IMG/VR virus record: IMGVR_UViG_3300050120_000169
Coordinates: 1 to 64,000 of that record
Source: a virus
Direction: 5' to 3' (one strand)
Length of the DNA: 64,000 bases
Every line of letters starts with the position of its first letter. Position 1 is the first letter of the stretch. A program made the position numbers and the translations under genes. This document shows positions 25,431 through 34,459 of this stretch, piece after piece. Below the pieces are notes generated by a model, which had not been told where the DNA came from, searched no databases, and saw only the letters and a list, made by a program, of their open reading frames with translations.

Positions 25431-25912
25431 CTACCGTTCAGTTTCAACCATCACCCACGGCGAATACCCGGTTCCAAGCGACGCTTGATAGTCAGGTGTA
25501 CAACGTGGTTATCAATTGGAATTTGTTCGGTGCCCGGTATTACGTGAATATCTACACGTTGGCGGGTCAGCGTATTGTGACTGAGCCGTTGATTGGCTCG
25601 CCACTGGGTTATGACCTGTCTTCATTGACCAGTGATAACAACATCGCCAGTGCTGTGACGGCGGTGAGTCACACCTACACGGTCGGTAGTATTGTGCCCT
25701 TGCAGATTGCCGGGAACACCCCGACCGCATTTAACGGCACGTTCAATTGCAACATTACCGGCCCGAACAGTTTTACTTATCCCCTGCCAGGGACGATTGA
25801 TCAGGCTACACAATTGGGCACGGCCACATACACCCTGAGCCTTACAGCCGGGTATTTCAACAGCACTATGGTGTATTTTCCGGACAACGAGCAGATCATC
25901 ATCACTCCCTAA
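25427..25912 (+). CDS. Baseplate-region protein with small beta module
   Basis: A 161-residue protein. The start at 25427 overlaps the previous stop (ATGA). Residues 1-65 resemble the short baseplate proteins with YNVVINWNLFGARYYVNIY, and residues about 66-125 contain the recurring module (VSHTYTVGSIVPLQIAG, then FNGTFNCNI and SFTYPL) also present in the sheath and J protein. The role is inferred from position between hub and spike. Confidence 0.55.
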   Translation: MTTVQFQPSPTANTRFQATLDSQVYNVVINWNLFGARYYVNIYTLAGQRIVTEPLIGSPLGYDLSSLTSDNNIASAVTAVSHTYTVGSIVPLQIAGNTPTAFNGTFNCNITGPNSFTYPLPGTIDQATQLGTATYTLSLTAGYFNSTMVYFPDNEQIIITP

Positions 25913-25914
25913 GT

Positions 25915-25930
25915 CCGCAATTAATTGCGG
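25915..25930. repeat. Dispersed palindrome, TTAA-loop (fully symmetric) copy, start-associated
   Basis: CCGCAATTAATTGCGG, a perfect 16-base palindrome ending eight bases before GTG 25939. GCGGAGG spans its right end and supplies the ribosome site. Confidence 0.95.
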
Positions 25931-25938
25931 AGGAATTC

Positions 25939-26694
25939 GTGACCATTGAACTGAAGAACCCGCTGTTCAAATCGATCCCAGCGGCGATTCATAAGCGAGT
26001 AGTGAATGCTTTCCAGTTGACAGGGAAGGCGCTCCCTTGCCACGTCACTGCTGTGAATGCTGCACCGAGTGGGGTGCTGATTACCGTGCAGTTCGATGTC
26101 AGTGATATCCACAATTTGCCACAGATTACGATTCCCCTGTTTGGGCCTGAGTACATTCGTTACCCGATCAAGGCAACTGATCTGGGTGTGGTTATGCCGG
26201 TAGATGCTAGTGTGGCTTACACCAGCGGGCAGAGTAGTGGTATTTCTGATTTGAGTGACCCGGCCAACCTTGAGGCGCTGTATTTCATGCCGATTGGTAA
26301 TAAGAACTGGGTATCAGTAGACCCTGATCAGGTGACGATTTATGCCCCCAATGGTGCGACAATACGCGACACGAACAGTGGTGCGGTCATTGTGTTGCAC
26401 CCCACGGAGATAACGATTACTGTAGGGTCCAGTAGCTGGGCGATGAACAGTACTAGCGTGACTGTGACTACCACACACTACGTAGTCAATGCCTCAGCCG
26501 ATGCCACGATCACCGCGCCACAGATTGTGTTGGATGGTCAGATGACGCAGGGCACCAGTGGCGCGGGCTACCCGGCGACCTTGCAGGGTCCGGTTACTGT
26601 GGTTCACGAGGTTACAGCCGCAAGTATCCCGCTCAGCACTCACTTGCACAGCGATGCTGGTGGCACGGGCGATTCTGGTCCGCCTATCCCATAA
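25939..26694 (+). CDS. Baseplate spike protein (gpV / gp138-like)
   Basis: A 251-residue protein with GTG start. An N-terminal OB-like part (LPCHVTAVNAAPSGVLITVQFDV, PQITIPLFGPEYIRYPIK) matches the gp138 N-terminal domain type. The middle is a beta-helix (VTIYAPNGATIRDT, EITITVGSSSWAMNS, VVNASADATITAPQIVL) as in membrane-piercing spikes. The tip has STHLHSDAGGTGDSGPP; H-x-H pairs at this place bind iron in P2 gpV-type spikes. Trimeric membrane-piercing device at the centre of the baseplate. Confidence 0.85.
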   Translation: MTIELKNPLFKSIPAAIHKRVVNAFQLTGKALPCHVTAVNAAPSGVLITVQFDVSDIHNLPQITIPLFGPEYIRYPIKATDLGVVMPVDASVAYTSGQSSGISDLSDPANLEALYFMPIGNKNWVSVDPDQVTIYAPNGATIRDTNSGAVIVLHPTEITITVGSSSWAMNSTSVTVTTTHYVVNASADATITAPQIVLDGQMTQGTSGAGYPATLQGPVTVVHEVTAASIPLSTHLHSDAGGTGDSGPPIP

Positions 26695-26704
26695 GGAGCA
26701 TGAA

Positions 26705-27046
26705 ATGCGGGTCTACGGAAGAATTTACAACGGGGGTGTGCCGCAATGGGTTGTGGTGGAAACTGACGCCGCAGGGAATAGCGAGTACGTGTACGTGACG
26801 TGGCTTATTCAGGTGTTGAAGCTGTGCCTGGGTGAAAGCCCGTTCTACGCGAATTATGGTATCCCGGCTGTGCCTTCAGTTGTGCAGCAGATCTTCCCAG
26901 ATTTTTATGTGGCCCAGGTGCAGCAGCAATTTCAGCAGTATTTCGCGTCGCTGATCATTAGCAAGGTGCCGAGCCTCACACCCACGTACAACGTGAATAT
27001 TCTGATGTTCAATGGAACTGTATTTTCCGCAACTATCGCGGGGTAG
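26705..27046 (+). CDS. Baseplate wedge protein, gpW/gp25-like
   Basis: A 113-residue protein; the start at 26705 has AAGGAG seven bases upstream, whereas an upstream in-frame start would lie inside the spike gene. The sequence LKLCLGESPFYANYGIPA followed by helices and a terminal VNILMFNGTVFSATIAG strand fits the gp25/gpW family (lysozyme-like wedge). It is between spike and J, the standard W position. Its last coding bases use codons unlike the rest and are duplicated, in recoded form, at the end of the endonuclease gene that follows. Confidence 0.75.
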   Translation: MRVYGRIYNGGVPQWVVVETDAAGNSEYVYVTWLIQVLKLCLGESPFYANYGIPAVPSVVQQIFPDFYVAQVQQQFQQYFASLIISKVPSLTPTYNVNILMFNGTVFSATIAG

Positions 27047-27048
27047 AC

Positions 27049-27672
27049 ATGTTTTATACCTATTTACACCTGACTACTGATGGAAAACCTTTTTATATCG
27101 GAAAAGGGTGTGGTCATCGAGCTTGGTCGAAAGCGAATCGCAATAACCATTGGCAACGTACTGTTGAGAAATACGGCTTACAAGTAGTAGTTTTAGCTGA
27201 ATGGGCAACAGAAGAAGAAGCTTTTGAGCACGAAAAAGTCCTAATTGCGTGTTTCCGTGACATGGGCCACAAATTGGTGAACCGCACTGACGGGGGTGGC
27301 GGTGTATCTGGATTAGTGATGACTGCTGAGTGGAAGCAGAAAAAACGAGAATTTCGTACAGGCAAAAAACACTCGGTTGAAACTCGAAAAAAGATAGCAG
27401 AGGCTAATAGATTAAGAGTAAAGAAACCAGAAAGTATTGAAAAACAGCGGACAAAAATTATTGGTCGAAAAGCAACTATTGAGCAGCGTCTTAAGCAGTC
27501 CTTAGCGGCGAAAGGGAAGAAAAAGCCAGATGGTTTTGGTGAAAAAATACGTCAAGCAAGAACTGGAGTGCCTAGAACCCCAGAAACTATTGAGCGTATG
27601 CGACAAGGGGCGCTGGCAACAGCCAAGAGAAAACGTAACGGCACGGTATTCCAGGCGACGATTGCTGGTTGA
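27049..27672 (+). CDS. GIY-YIG homing endonuclease
   Basis: A 207-residue protein with a GIY-YIG nuclease core in the Y-x(n)-Y form: YTYLHLTTDGKPFYIGKG, catalytic Arg in HRAWSKA and Glu in FEHEKVLIACF, then NRTDGGGG. The second half has repeated DNA-binding NUMOD-type elements (GKKHSVETRKKIAEA, RKATIEQRLKQSL, VPRTPETIERMRQGA). It is AT-rich compared with its neighbours and splits the baseplate operon. Its final residues, NGTVFQATIAG, duplicate the end of the upstream wedge protein (NGTVFSATIAG), so its last codons look like the displaced original gene end. Confidence 0.9.
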   Translation: MFYTYLHLTTDGKPFYIGKGCGHRAWSKANRNNHWQRTVEKYGLQVVVLAEWATEEEAFEHEKVLIACFRDMGHKLVNRTDGGGGVSGLVMTAEWKQKKREFRTGKKHSVETRKKIAEANRLRVKKPESIEKQRTKIIGRKATIEQRLKQSLAAKGKKKPDGFGEKIRQARTGVPRTPETIERMRQGALATAKRKRNGTVFQATIAG

Positions 27673-27724
27673 CCAGCACCCGTAAATGTTAAACTGTGCG
27701 CAGATAAAGAATTAGGTGGAATGA

Positions 27725-29140
27725 ATGTCGACCATCCCGATTATCATGACAACCACGGGTGTGCAGCCGCAGAGTCCGGCTTCACTGCTCCAGCAGTTGC
27801 TTGCGAATGTGGCGGCGACTAACCCCGGCTATACGGCGAATCTTCCAGGCACTCTTATAGAAGACATCAGTTCGACTGACGTGGGCGCGCTCGCGTTGTG
27901 CGATGCGGCCTTTGTCGAGCTTGTGAATAGCATCACCCCTGGCAGTGCCAACGCTTTCATCTTGAATCAGCTTGGTCAGCAGTTTGGGGTTCCCCAAGGT
28001 ATGGGGTATAACACGAATGTGAATGTGGTTTTCACCGGCCCAGCAGGCTTCGTGATATCCCAAGGTTTTATCGTCAGTGATGGCGTCTATCAGTACGTGG
28101 TACAAAACCCTGCCATTATTCCCACGAGTGGATCCACTGGGTCGGTCTATTGCCTAGCCCAGCTTTCTGGTACTTGGGCAGTTCCTGCCGACACGGTGAA
28201 TGTGATTATCAGCAGTGTGCCGAGCGGTATCACTGTAACCGTGACCAACCCCATTGCGGGAATTCCAGGGAACGGTACGGAGACCACGGCGGCTTATCAA
28301 GCTCGTGTGGTGCAGGCAGGTTTAAGCACTTGCCAGGGCATGACCACGACCTTGCGCAACGCCCTGCAAGCTGTTAGTGGCGTGCAACCGAACTTAGTGT
28401 CTGTGCTACAAAAGACAGGGCAGTGGGAGATTATTTGTGGCGGCGGGGATCCATACGAGGTGGCGTTCGCTATCTTTACCGGCCTAGGCGACATTTCCAA
28501 CCTGATCGGTAGCACGCTGAGTGTGGCAAGTATCACGAAAGCCAACCCTGGCGTGGTAACTACCAACCAAAACCACGGCTTCACTACTGGGCAGGTAATA
28601 CATATTACCGGCATTGTCGGTATGACCGCGCTTAATGGGGTAGCACTGACGATCACGGTAACGGGCCTGGAATCCTTCACCATCGGGGTAGATACCACGA
28701 GTTACGCGACTTATGTAAGTGGCGGGGTAATTCTGCCCAATCCGCGCAATATTTCAGTCAGTATCAACGATTACCCAGACACGTATGTAATTCCATTTGT
28801 GAATCCTCCACAGCAAGTGGTGGGAATTACCGCGACGTGGAACACCATCAGCACCAACTACATCAGTCCTGCGGCTATTTCGAGCTACGCGCAACCACCG
28901 ATGATTGCTTATGTGAATGCGATCACTGTGGGTCAGCCGTTGAACTTGCTTGACTTGCAGGGCATCTTTCAGACAGCCGTTGCCCCGATCCTGCCCGCGT
29001 CGCTGCTAATCAGTTTGACTTTTGTTGTGACCATTGACAGTGTTGTGACTGCGCCAGAATCTGGCACCCAAATTATTGTTGGCGACCCAGAATCGTACTT
29101 CTTTACGACTGCCGCTGACATTTCGATTGTCCAGCTATGA
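27725..29140 (+). CDS. Baseplate J-like protein
   Basis: A 471-residue protein. N-terminal SPASLLQQLLANVAATNPGY and EDISSTDVGALALCDAAFVELVN, then FILNQLGQQFGVPQG and NVVFTGPAGFVISQG are the typical J-family entry. GNGTETTAAYQARVVQAGLST followed by LRNALQAVSGV is the conserved central part. A small beta module (QNHGFTTGQVIHITGIVG...LNGVALTI) is inserted at about residues 275-335. J proteins form the baseplate periphery linking hub to fibres. Overlaps the next gene by four bases. Confidence 0.85.
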   Translation: MSTIPIIMTTTGVQPQSPASLLQQLLANVAATNPGYTANLPGTLIEDISSTDVGALALCDAAFVELVNSITPGSANAFILNQLGQQFGVPQGMGYNTNVNVVFTGPAGFVISQGFIVSDGVYQYVVQNPAIIPTSGSTGSVYCLAQLSGTWAVPADTVNVIISSVPSGITVTVTNPIAGIPGNGTETTAAYQARVVQAGLSTCQGMTTTLRNALQAVSGVQPNLVSVLQKTGQWEIICGGGDPYEVAFAIFTGLGDISNLIGSTLSVASITKANPGVVTTNQNHGFTTGQVIHITGIVGMTALNGVALTITVTGLESFTIGVDTTSYATYVSGGVILPNPRNISVSINDYPDTYVIPFVNPPQQVVGITATWNTISTNYISPAAISSYAQPPMIAYVNAITVGQPLNLLDLQGIFQTAVAPILPASLLISLTFVVTIDSVVTAPESGTQIIVGDPESYFFTTAADISIVQL

Positions 29141-29868
29141 GTACGCCTACTGTAGATAGCACTTACGTTGTAGACGGGTACTGGGTAGACGGGTACACGG
29201 TTGATGTTCCTATTACCGAAACCGTTAATAATCCAGTTACCGTGCAGACGGTGATCCCGAGCTATCTGTATTGGGAGTACAACGATGATGTGGACTTGCA
29301 GGCATTTGTAGCGAGCTATAACTCGATTGCCCAGCAGATTTTGAACACGTTTAACCAGTTGAACTTGCCGGTGTACGCGGGAAACAATCTGATTGTTGGC
29401 GCGTTGTTGAATTGGGTAGCTTTGGGTATCTACGGGGTGCCCCGGCCTATTTTGTCGAGTGGGAGTGTTTCCGCTGTCGGTACGTACAACAGCTATTCGT
29501 ACAATCAGGCTATTGTTCCTTACGACGATCTGGAATCACTGGGCACTATTACTCAGATTGTGACGAGCGACGATGTGTTCAAGCGCATCCTGACGTGGAA
29601 CTTGTATCGAGGGGATGGGAAGATTTTCAGTATCACTTGGTTGAAACGCCGGGTACTTCGGTTCTTGAACGGCCTTAATGGCACGGATCCGGGTATAGAT
29701 CAAACCTACCTCGTTAGCGTAACATTCAGTAGTGGCACGTTTGAGATTAATCTCGCGGACTATGTGGCGTCTCAGCCTAGTTCGTTGATGCCTGCAACAC
29801 TCCAAGCGGCTATGAAGTCGGGGGTGTTGAATGTGCCGTTTCAGTATTCTTTTGTGGTTAATCTATAA
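29137..29868 (+). CDS. Baseplate protein downstream of J (gpI / DUF2612-like)
   Basis: A 243-residue protein. The segment FVASYNSIAQQILNTFNQLN, then NNLIVGALLNWVALGIYGVP and the C-terminal KRRVLRFLNGLNGTDPGID are typical of DUF2612/gpI-like baseplate proteins that follow J. The first 35 residues are an unusual D-G-Y-W-V-D-G-Y-T-V-D strand repeat. Likely links J to the fibres encoded next. Confidence 0.65.
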   Translation: MSTPTVDSTYVVDGYWVDGYTVDVPITETVNNPVTVQTVIPSYLYWEYNDDVDLQAFVASYNSIAQQILNTFNQLNLPVYAGNNLIVGALLNWVALGIYGVPRPILSSGSVSAVGTYNSYSYNQAIVPYDDLESLGTITQIVTSDDVFKRILTWNLYRGDGKIFSITWLKRRVLRFLNGLNGTDPGIDQTYLVSVTFSSGTFEINLADYVASQPSSLMPATLQAAMKSGVLNVPFQYSFVVNL

Positions 29869-29887
29869 GAACCACTGGGGTTAAAAC

Positions 29888-31303
29888 ATGGCTGCACTTA
29901 TCGAGATCTATGCCAATAATGCCGCTACCACGCTTGCGGCGGGCATCAGTAGCACAGCCACGTCGTTGACGGTGTTGAGCGGCTCAGGCACGCCTTTTCC
30001 TAACCCAGGAGCGAATCAGTTTTTCCGTTTCACCTTGAATGACGCCCTCACTGGCTTGGAATACGAGATCATTTATTGCACGGCCCGATCTGGAGACACG
30101 TTCAGTGGGTTGCTGCGTGGACAGGAAGGCACGACTGCACTCGCGTGGCTGTCGGCTGATAAGGTGTTTGAGGGTGTGACGGCTGGAGCCATGGCGAACC
30201 TGACGCAGGTTGAAGAAGTTCAACAGAACCTTTTCAATTACGCGACGGATACCGGGGCGGCAAATGCCTATAACATCGCATTCTCACCCAGCCTGCAAAC
30301 CCCCGTCCCAGGTGCGGTGCTTTACTGGATCGCGGCTAATCCCAACACCACGGCAAGCACGGTTATTGTGAATGGCAGTAGTGCTTACCCGCTGCTTGGT
30401 CAGGGTCGTGCGGCCATGCAGGGAGGCGAAATTAAGTCGTTTTGTGCCATGACTTATGATGCGGCGCTGAGTAGTTACGTGCTGCTGTCGTCTACTGGGG
30501 GTGCTGTACAAGGTGTTCCTACCGTCACCAAGAGTGCTCAGCATCTAACGCTTGGGCAGGCGCAGGCGCAGTTTGCGGCCCTTAACGGTAACGCAGGTCA
30601 GGCTTTTGCAGCCGCCTCGCTGGCTAGTTCGGTGCTTTCCACTGGTAGTGGCACAACGTTGTTGTTGGAAAGTAATACAGCCATTGCGGCAGTGAATGTG
30701 GGCAACACCGCTTATGTGCCGATGTATGTAGGGGCACCCACGACGGGGAATTCTGCGGTCAACCTGACCTATGCCGGTGCAACTTACGCGGCAATTAACG
30801 GCAGTACTTCCCAGGCATTTTCAGCCAGCAACTTAACTCTCTCGGCTGGCTTGTTGACTAGCACCGCTGGTGCTTTGCAACTTAGAAATAACACTCTAGT
30901 CGGTTGTTACAACGTGGCTGGTAGCGCTTTCGTGCCCCTGGCTTGCGCCCCGGCGCAAAATGGTAATGAGGTTGTAACTCTTGGGCAACTGCAAAACCCC
31001 TTGGTGGCTGCGTCTAATGCCTACGGGGTAAATACTTACGTGGGGTGCTCAGTAGCATTTACGGCCCCAGGTCCAGGTTTGTTAATAGCCTGGGGGTCTC
31101 GAAACGATTCAGCGCAAGACGCATCTTCGTACCCAGGCTATTTGTACATAAATGGTAGTGCGTACGCCAGTGATGACACGCTAATGACCATGACCCATAT
31201 GGAAGGTATTTATACGGCTGGTGGTTACAGCAGCGCGGAGTATTACGCTGGAGGCCAATCCTTCACTGTGTGGGTGTGCCTGATTTTCATCCCCTACGTC
31301 TAA
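29888..31303 (+). CDS. Tail fibre protein
   Basis: A 471-residue protein. Residues 1-115 match the baseplate-attachment domain of many fibres (IEIYANNAATTLAAGIS, FRFTLNDA, GLLRGQEGTTALAW). The middle contains shaft-like repeats with ATYAAINGSTSQAFSAS and a matching AQFAALNGNAGQAFAAAS segment, and V-T-L-G-Q-L-Q. The last 110 residues form a globular tip rich in Tyr, Ser and Gly. Position after gpI and before a DUF4376 assembly gene supports the assignment. Confidence 0.75.
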   Translation: MAALIEIYANNAATTLAAGISSTATSLTVLSGSGTPFPNPGANQFFRFTLNDALTGLEYEIIYCTARSGDTFSGLLRGQEGTTALAWLSADKVFEGVTAGAMANLTQVEEVQQNLFNYATDTGAANAYNIAFSPSLQTPVPGAVLYWIAANPNTTASTVIVNGSSAYPLLGQGRAAMQGGEIKSFCAMTYDAALSSYVLLSSTGGAVQGVPTVTKSAQHLTLGQAQAQFAALNGNAGQAFAAASLASSVLSTGSGTTLLLESNTAIAAVNVGNTAYVPMYVGAPTTGNSAVNLTYAGATYAAINGSTSQAFSASNLTLSAGLLTSTAGALQLRNNTLVGCYNVAGSAFVPLACAPAQNGNEVVTLGQLQNPLVAASNAYGVNTYVGCSVAFTAPGPGLLIAWGSRNDSAQDASSYPGYLYINGSAYASDDTLMTMTHMEGIYTAGGYSSAEYYAGGQSFTVWVCLIFIPYV

Positions 31304-31315
31304 TAGGCACAGAAA

Positions 31316-31837
31316 ATGACTGCAATCTATTACGTTGTACCAGACGGCAAGGGAGGAATTCGTAGCGGTGGTCATTCCCCCGATGGCACCTTGCACCCCA
31401 CAGTGCCCGTGATCGTCTGTACGAAAGAAATTTCTCAGAATTTTATGGGTTACACGGAGGCTAACGGAGTACTCGTGCCTCCCCCTGCTGAATACGTGCA
31501 GGCTCAAGCGGCCAAGAAAACGGCGGATACGGCTCTGTCAGCCGGTATTACCGTAACCAGTACGACTCAGCCGCTAATCGACGGGGTGTATTCCTTGTCG
31601 CAAAGCGCTCGAAACAATATCAATTCGATTGAGAATTTCATCCTCAAACACGGCAAGTTTCCCGGTACTGCTAGTGTTTTGAATTACCCGGATAAGCTAG
31701 GGGTTATGCACGCCTTTTACGAGGTGCAGACTTTTAGTGATTTCGCCACGGCGATAACCAACTACGTCACAGATCTGAATTCCTACGCACACGGGTTTAT
31801 CCCCGCTCTGCCTGAATCCACTGTGGTTATCGCCTGA
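31316..31837 (+). CDS. Tail fibre assembly protein, DUF4376-like
   Basis: A 173-residue protein. A short N-terminal beta part (YYVVPDGKGGIRSGGHS) is followed by PPPAEYVQAQAAKKTADTAL and a helical C-terminal domain with YSLSQSARNNINSIENFI and HAFYEVQTFSDFATAITNY, the DUF4376 pattern. Equivalent to the 878-1546 gene and adjacent to the second fibre gene, so a fibre-folding chaperone is the likely role. Confidence 0.65.
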   Translation: MTAIYYVVPDGKGGIRSGGHSPDGTLHPTVPVIVCTKEISQNFMGYTEANGVLVPPPAEYVQAQAAKKTADTALSAGITVTSTTQPLIDGVYSLSQSARNNINSIENFILKHGKFPGTASVLNYPDKLGVMHAFYEVQTFSDFATAITNYVTDLNSYAHGFIPALPESTVVIA

Positions 31838-31851
31838 GCACGGAGTACGAC

Positions 31852-32121
31852 ATGACCGTAACTGTATATCTTCGTGCCAATCAGTCTGCTGCGCTTTCTT
31901 GGTCGCAGGTGGACGGCAACTTCACGGCCTTGGCGACACAAGTTAATACCAATACCGCAGATATTGCGGCTTTGGGTGGTGCGCAGGGTGGACCTACAAG
32001 CAGCCGCCCGTCTGTACCAACGCTGTATCAGTACTATGTAGATACCACTTTGGGATACCCAGTATGGTGTACCGTGGTAAGTCCCCCCACTTGGGTCAAC
32101 GCAGCAGGAGTCGCGTCGTGA
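31852..32121 (+). CDS. Small fibre-associated protein
   Basis: An 89-residue protein: YLRANQSAALSWSQVDGNFTAL is a common entry motif of phage fibre proteins (the L-T-x-x-E-x-D-x-N-F/S-type), then a short coiled coil (ATQVNTNTADIAAL) and a W-rich strand end. It may be a stand-alone attachment domain for the tailspike that follows. Its stop overlaps the next GTG start. Confidence 0.6.
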   Translation: MTVTVYLRANQSAALSWSQVDGNFTALATQVNTNTADIAALGGAQGGPTSSRPSVPTLYQYYVDTTLGYPVWCTVVSPPTWVNAAGVAS

Positions 32122-34427
32122 TTATCAAAAACATCAAGAAATTCATCACCTTACTGTGGCTGTTTCCGCAATTGATTGCGGGTACGGCGATGGCTCAGAC
32201 TTACCATGTGCAGAACTTGGTAGTTGGCGGCACCAGTACTTTTGCCACTCGCCCGGTGTTCAACAGCAACACGCCTTATGACACGGGTAACTTGACCATC
32301 GGCAATTATGCGACGCTGGCGAGTCCGACCTTCACCGGAACACCCGTTGTGCCCGGGTATCTGACTACCGGCACCGCAGTCAGCACCTATGCTCCAATCA
32401 ATGCCCCGACCTTCACAGGCGTAGGCACGATTCCGAGTGGGTGGTCGATTGCCGGTTACTTGACTAGCTCGACAGCGGCCAGTACTTACGCCCCCCTCAG
32501 CACCCCAACCTTCACCGGTACGGTGACGGCCACTACCTTTGCAGGAGCAGGTACGAGTTTGACGGGTACGGCAGCATCGTTGAATATTGGCGGCAATGCT
32601 GCAACAGCGACGAGCGCCACGACCGCAACTAAGATTGCGTCCGGTGCAGCGAACCAGATCTTGTACCAGTCTGGAGCGGGTGTTACCGCGTTTTTAACCG
32701 CCCCGACCAGTGCCAGTACTTACCTCGAATGGAATGGCACGGCCTTTACCTGGGGTGCAGGAGGCGGCGGTGGGGGGAGCGGTACAGTTACGAGTGTGGC
32801 TATCAGTGGAGGCACCACGGGCCTAACGTGGACTGGTAGCCCCATTACCACGAGTGGCACCTTTACCCTTGCCGGTTTGCTTGTACCCGCCAACGGCGGC
32901 ACGGGCGTAGCAAGTCCTACTGCACACGGTGTTCTGGTAGCTGAGGGTTCCTCGGCTATGACTACGGCTACCATCGGTACAGCAGGTAATACGATTGTTG
33001 ACCAAGGCAGTGGCGCAGATCCTAAATTCCAGTCCAGTGGTCAGATTATTCTGACTGGTGCGGACCCTACCGGGGTGGCTGACAGCACCACGGCGATTCA
33101 AAATGCTGTTACCACGGCTGTCGTAAATGGTGAGAAGCTTTCGATCCCCCCGGGCACGTACAAGATTAGTGCGGCAATTTCCGTACCGTTTGGTACTGGC
33201 TACAGTATTTCAGGCAACAGTCGTGGTGGTACGATCATCAGTCAGACAGCGGCGAACACGGCCATTTTCAATCTTGCCAGCGGTAGCGGAGGGGTGGGCG
33301 GTCATTCCTTTGCCTTCACTGATATGACTTTGCAGTGGGCGAGCGCCCCGACGATTAGCCAAGCGCACTCGATTGGGATCAGTTTTAACAACAGCGCTGA
33401 ATCCTTCTACGACTTCCAGATCCAGCGACTGACCTGTACCAACGGTTACGAGTGCGTGGGCATCGACAACGCGACTGACACCACAGTATGGGGAGTGTCA
33501 ATGCGCGATATCGTGGTTGGTAACACTGCCTGTAGCGCGATTGACTTCAGCGAAGGCGGCACCGGCCAACCAAGTATCTCGATTGATGGTGTGTACGCCA
33601 CGGCCAGCAACATGGACGTGAGTTGCCCAGTTATCAACGTGGCAAACAATGACAGCGGGTGGTTTAACCACATCGAAGTCAATGCCGTGCCACACGGAAA
33701 CACCGTGCTCTATGCTACCGGCCAGTTTGCGATTGGCACGATCAAGATCGAGCAGGGCACATACACCAACGGTCAGTATATTTACCGGTTCATCAATGCC
33801 CACGTCACGGCTAATAACCTGTTGGCAGAAGATTTGACCATCAGTGCCAGCGGTAGCGAAGTGTATGGCCTGGATATCAACGGCGGCGGGGGTGGCACTA
33901 CGGCCACCATCGGTAACTACAATCTGACGTTTGCGATCGGCATTACCGGATCCTTTTATCTGGTCAACAGCGGCACAGCCCCGACCTTTACTGCCCGGTT
34001 CCTGAATCAGCCGAACGGGTTGATTGGTACGGCCAACGCGTTTTTGACCCAAGTGCCTGCCAGCGCCAGCGCGGACGGGGTATCTGTGGATGATTGGCAA
34101 CAAAAGCGAATGACTGCCGATACTGGTGATGCCAGCACCACCTATGCAATTGGTAATCCGAACATGATTTTGTACAACACGCCCCTAACTGCGGGTCGTA
34201 CGGTCGAGTTCACTGATCCGTCTAACAGCATTACTGACACCAACCTGTATAATGGTGCCGAAGTGTGTGTGGTACGGACTGCTGCGGCTACGGGGGCATC
34301 GGTGATTACTGTAGAGCAGTTTCAGGCTGGTGCGATTGGCACCACGATTGCGGCGGGACAGTCTGAGTGCTTTATGTGGAAACGTTCGGTCACTAACTGG
34401 GTAGAGGTGAGCAAAAGCAGCCTGTAA
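32118..34427 (+). CDS. Tailspike-like protein with pectate-lyase fold and N-terminal signal peptide
   Basis: A 769-residue protein from GTG 32118, which overlaps the previous stop (GTGA) and has AGGAG eight bases upstream. Residues 1-26 form a Sec-type signal (IKNIKKF, hydrophobic core, cleavage after AMA). About residues 30-150 contain T-F-T-G-T repeats (ASPTFTGTPVV, NAPTFTGVGT, STPTFTGTVT) typical of fibre shafts. From about residue 315, ADPTGVADSTTAIQNAVTTA...IPPGTYKIS is the start of a right-handed beta helix of the pectate lyase type. A depolymerase or receptor-binding spike is likely. A palindrome copy lies inside the signal sequence. Confidence 0.75.
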   Translation: MIIKNIKKFITLLWLFPQLIAGTAMAQTYHVQNLVVGGTSTFATRPVFNSNTPYDTGNLTIGNYATLASPTFTGTPVVPGYLTTGTAVSTYAPINAPTFTGVGTIPSGWSIAGYLTSSTAASTYAPLSTPTFTGTVTATTFAGAGTSLTGTAASLNIGGNAATATSATTATKIASGAANQILYQSGAGVTAFLTAPTSASTYLEWNGTAFTWGAGGGGGGSGTVTSVAISGGTTGLTWTGSPITTSGTFTLAGLLVPANGGTGVASPTAHGVLVAEGSSAMTTATIGTAGNTIVDQGSGADPKFQSSGQIILTGADPTGVADSTTAIQNAVTTAVVNGEKLSIPPGTYKISAAISVPFGTGYSISGNSRGGTIISQTAANTAIFNLASGSGGVGGHSFAFTDMTLQWASAPTISQAHSIGISFNNSAESFYDFQIQRLTCTNGYECVGIDNATDTTVWGVSMRDIVVGNTACSAIDFSEGGTGQPSISIDGVYATASNMDVSCPVINVANNDSGWFNHIEVNAVPHGNTVLYATGQFAIGTIKIEQGTYTNGQYIYRFINAHVTANNLLAEDLTISASGSEVYGLDINGGGGGTTATIGNYNLTFAIGITGSFYLVNSGTAPTFTARFLNQPNGLIGTANAFLTQVPASASADGVSVDDWQQKRMTADTGDASTTYAIGNPNMILYNTPLTAGRTVEFTDPSNSITDTNLYNGAEVCVVRTAAATGASVITVEQFQAGAIGTTIAAGQSECFMWKRSVTNWVEVSKSSL
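32166..32181. repeat. Dispersed palindrome, TTGA-loop copy, intragenic
   Basis: CCGCAATTGATTGCGG, perfect consensus, read as P-Q-L-I-A-G inside the signal peptide of the tailspike-like protein. Confidence 0.9.
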
Positions 34428-34459
34428 TTGGGGATATGTAACTAGTGCTGGGGATTACC

